Shown here: positions 21,711 through 23,321 of the stretch, piece by piece
How the letters are laid out: each line of letters begins with the position of its first letter
Numbering within the stretch: the stretch's first letter is position 1
NCBI GenBank assembly: GCA_003833135.1
Contig: QZLH01001444.1
Span: forward strand, 7,730-31,050
Direction of reading: 5' to 3'
Length of the DNA stretch: 23,321 nt
Origin: Oehlia diaphana
Taxonomy: Eukaryota; Glomeromycota; Glomeromycetes; Glomerales; Glomeraceae
Program-made: the position numbers and the translations under genes
Notes under the pieces: generated by a model
Databases searched by the model: none
Told to the model about the DNA's origin: nothing
Seen by the model: only the letters and a program-made list of their open reading frames with translations

Positions 21711-21796
21711 CACAAACAATTATATATTCGAATAAAGGCGTTTAATTGTATTTATCCTATTTTTTTTAGGAAAAATTCCAATAAAACTGTCTAGTA

Positions 21797-23321
21797 ATGG
21801 CTCAAAATATCGATAAAGGTAAAAGCATATAGCATGAACATAGAAATTTAATACAAATTGAAATTATTCTAAACAAATTTGCAATATAATAAAACTAGTT
21901 TCAAGAATTGACGAAAATGAAAGTAAGAAAATAATTAACAGTTTGCAAATTATAAGCGTAATTTAAATTTAAATTACTATTCCAAAAAATTATTTTACTA
22001 TATTAATTTATTTTATTATTAATATTATTACAGTTGGTAGTTAATAGCTATTTATTTTTTATTATATTTTATATGATATTTCAAATAATTAAAAATTTTC
22101 CATTAATATAATTGTTTAATAATTACTAATATTATAGACAGTAAGTATTTAATTTTATGTTAATTTAAAAACATAAGTAATTTAAACTAACAATATTATT
22201 TGTCATTTATTTAAATAATTAGGTTGTAAGTTACTGCATTTTTTTTTTTTTTTTTTATATACGATTATAGTATTTTATTATCTAATTGATTGTAATTACT
22301 TTACTTTAAAATTATTGTTAATTATAATGCTACAGGGTGTAAGTTATTAATTTAATTCATTATATTTATATAATATTTACATATAATTTAAACTAACTAA
22401 ATTCTTTATTTAAAAAATTATTCATTCAATAATATAGTTCGTAAGTTATTTATTTAATTCTATTATATTTATATAATATTTACATATAATTTAAACTAAC
22501 TAAATTCTTTATTTAAAAATTATTCATTCAATAATGTAGGGAGTAAGTTATTTATATAATTCTATATAATATTTACATATAATTTAAACTAACTAAATTC
22601 TTTATTTAAAAAATTATTCAAATATTTTAGATCGTAAGCAATTCTATTATATTTATATAATATTTACATATAATTTAAACTAACTAAATTCTTTTTTTAA
22701 AAAATTATTCAAATATTTTAGATCGTAAGCAATTCTATTATATTTATATAATATTTACATATAATTTAAACTAACTAAATTCTTTATTTAAAAAATTATT
22801 CAAATATTTTAGATCGTAAGTAATTCTATTATATTTATATAATATTTACATATAATTTAAACTAACTAAATTCTTTATTTAAAAAATTATTCATTCAATA
22901 ATATAGGGGGTAAGNTTAAAAAATTATTCAAATATTTTAGTTCGTAAGTAATTCTATTATATTTATATAATATTTACATATAATTTAAACTAACTAAATT
23001 CTTTATTTAAAAAATTATTTATTCAATAATATAGGGAGTATGTTATTTATTTAATTCTATTATATTTATATAATATTTACATATAATTTAAACTAACTAA
23101 ATTTTTTATTTAAAAAATTATTCAAATATTTTAGTTCGTAAGTAATTCTATTATATTTATATAATATTTACGTATAATTTAAACTAACTAAATTCTTTAT
23201 TTAAAAAATTATTCAAATATTTTAGTTCGTAAGTAATTCTATTATATTTATATAATATTTACATATAATTTAAACTAACTAAATTCTTTATTTAAAAAAT
23301 TATTTATTCAATAATATAGGG
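21797..23321 (+). CDS. Candidate gene split into a chain of 3-nt microexons (partial, runs off window)
   Basis: Exon 1, 21797-21818 (MAQNIDK plus one base), is followed by an intron to 21898 and exon 2 ending at 21922 before GTAAG. Then come single triplets, each after AG and before GTA: TTG 22034, ACA 22138, GTT 22223, GGT 22336, TTC 22438, GGA 22540, ATC 22631, ATC 22722, ATC 22813, GGG 22907, TTC 22941, GGA 23035, TTC 23135, TTC 23226, GG at 23320. Introns are 80-111 bases, most with CTAAC or a similar branch site. If triplets are whole codons they read LTVGFGIIIGFGFFG, a transmembrane or signal-peptide-like stretch. That phase arises if exon 2 starts at 21906 (AAG acceptor) or if translation starts at the ATG 21917-21919. 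With the TAG acceptor at 21898 the triplets split codons and read IDSWFRNHHRVRILR instead, also without a stop. Function unknown; without transcripts the gene remains a hypothesis. Confidence 0.4.
22339..23321 (+). repeat. Tandem array of intron-like units (88-99 bp)
   Basis: Ten units share the core TATATTTATATAATATTTAC, TAATTTAAACTAACTAAATTC, TTTATTTAAAAAATTATTCA. Unit starts are at 22339, 22441, 22543, 22634, 22725, 22816, 22944, 23038, 23138 and 23229; another, at 22910, is cut short by the N. Each starts GTAAG (GTATG at 23038) and ends TAG, with three bases before the next. The N at 22915 followed by an abrupt jump suggests missing or collapsed copies. The array continues beyond the window. 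Confidence 0.93.

Noticed and set aside
22130..23321. CRISPR-like reading of the terminal array
   Set aside because: The 'spacers' would be three bases long and the repeats are 88-99 bp and AT-rich with splice signals; the context is eukaryotic.

Overview
The window looks like nuclear DNA of a very AT-rich fungus, most likely an arbuscular mycorrhizal fungus of the Rhizophagus type. This is an inference from strongly A+T-rich spacers, short introns with GTAAG-like donors and CTAAC-like branch sites, secreted fungal paralogues, and fragments of several DNA transposon families. No database search was possible.

Layout. Bases 1-199 are the end of a hAT-like transposon. A 170-190 bp dispersed repeat follows at 361-540; its inverted partner lies at 20780-20966. 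Two intronless paralogous genes for secreted proteins, both on the plus strand, sit at 3088-4443 and 9728-11104. The 5.3 kb between them holds transposon debris, including a Mutator-like non-autonomous element at 5674-6525 with a 9-bp target duplication. A 31-codon ORF at 11701-11796 follows a TATA-like box. On the minus strand, 13429-17411 is a 16-exon gene that reads through without a break as a 938-residue UBA - coiled coil - UBX - acidic - proline-rich - leucine-rich-repeat protein, probably a Cdc48/p97 adaptor. Next come a possible MITE (17761-18133), a 1.37 kb inverted-repeat element carrying a broken coiled-coil gene (18596-19962), and another hAT-like end (to 20037).

The most unusual part is the right end. 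From a plausible start at 21797, the sequence becomes a chain of at least 16 intron-like units. Each begins with GTA (usually GTAAG) and ends in AG, and from the second intron on, consecutive units are separated by exactly three nucleotides. The last ten or so units are tandem copies of one another; the earlier ones are diverged but keep the same layout. Read as whole-codon microexons, the triplets spell a hydrophobic glycine/phenylalanine/isoleucine stretch. This suggests a gene in which each residue of a membrane segment or signal peptide is encoded by its own 3-nt exon, with the array growing by intron-unit duplication. The alternative is a satellite that only resembles introns. The array runs off the window and contains one N.

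The genes do not form an operon or pathway. The two secreted paralogues are a local duplication, the UBX/LRR gene is a housekeeping-type intracellular protein, and the rest is mobile-element and repeat sequence.
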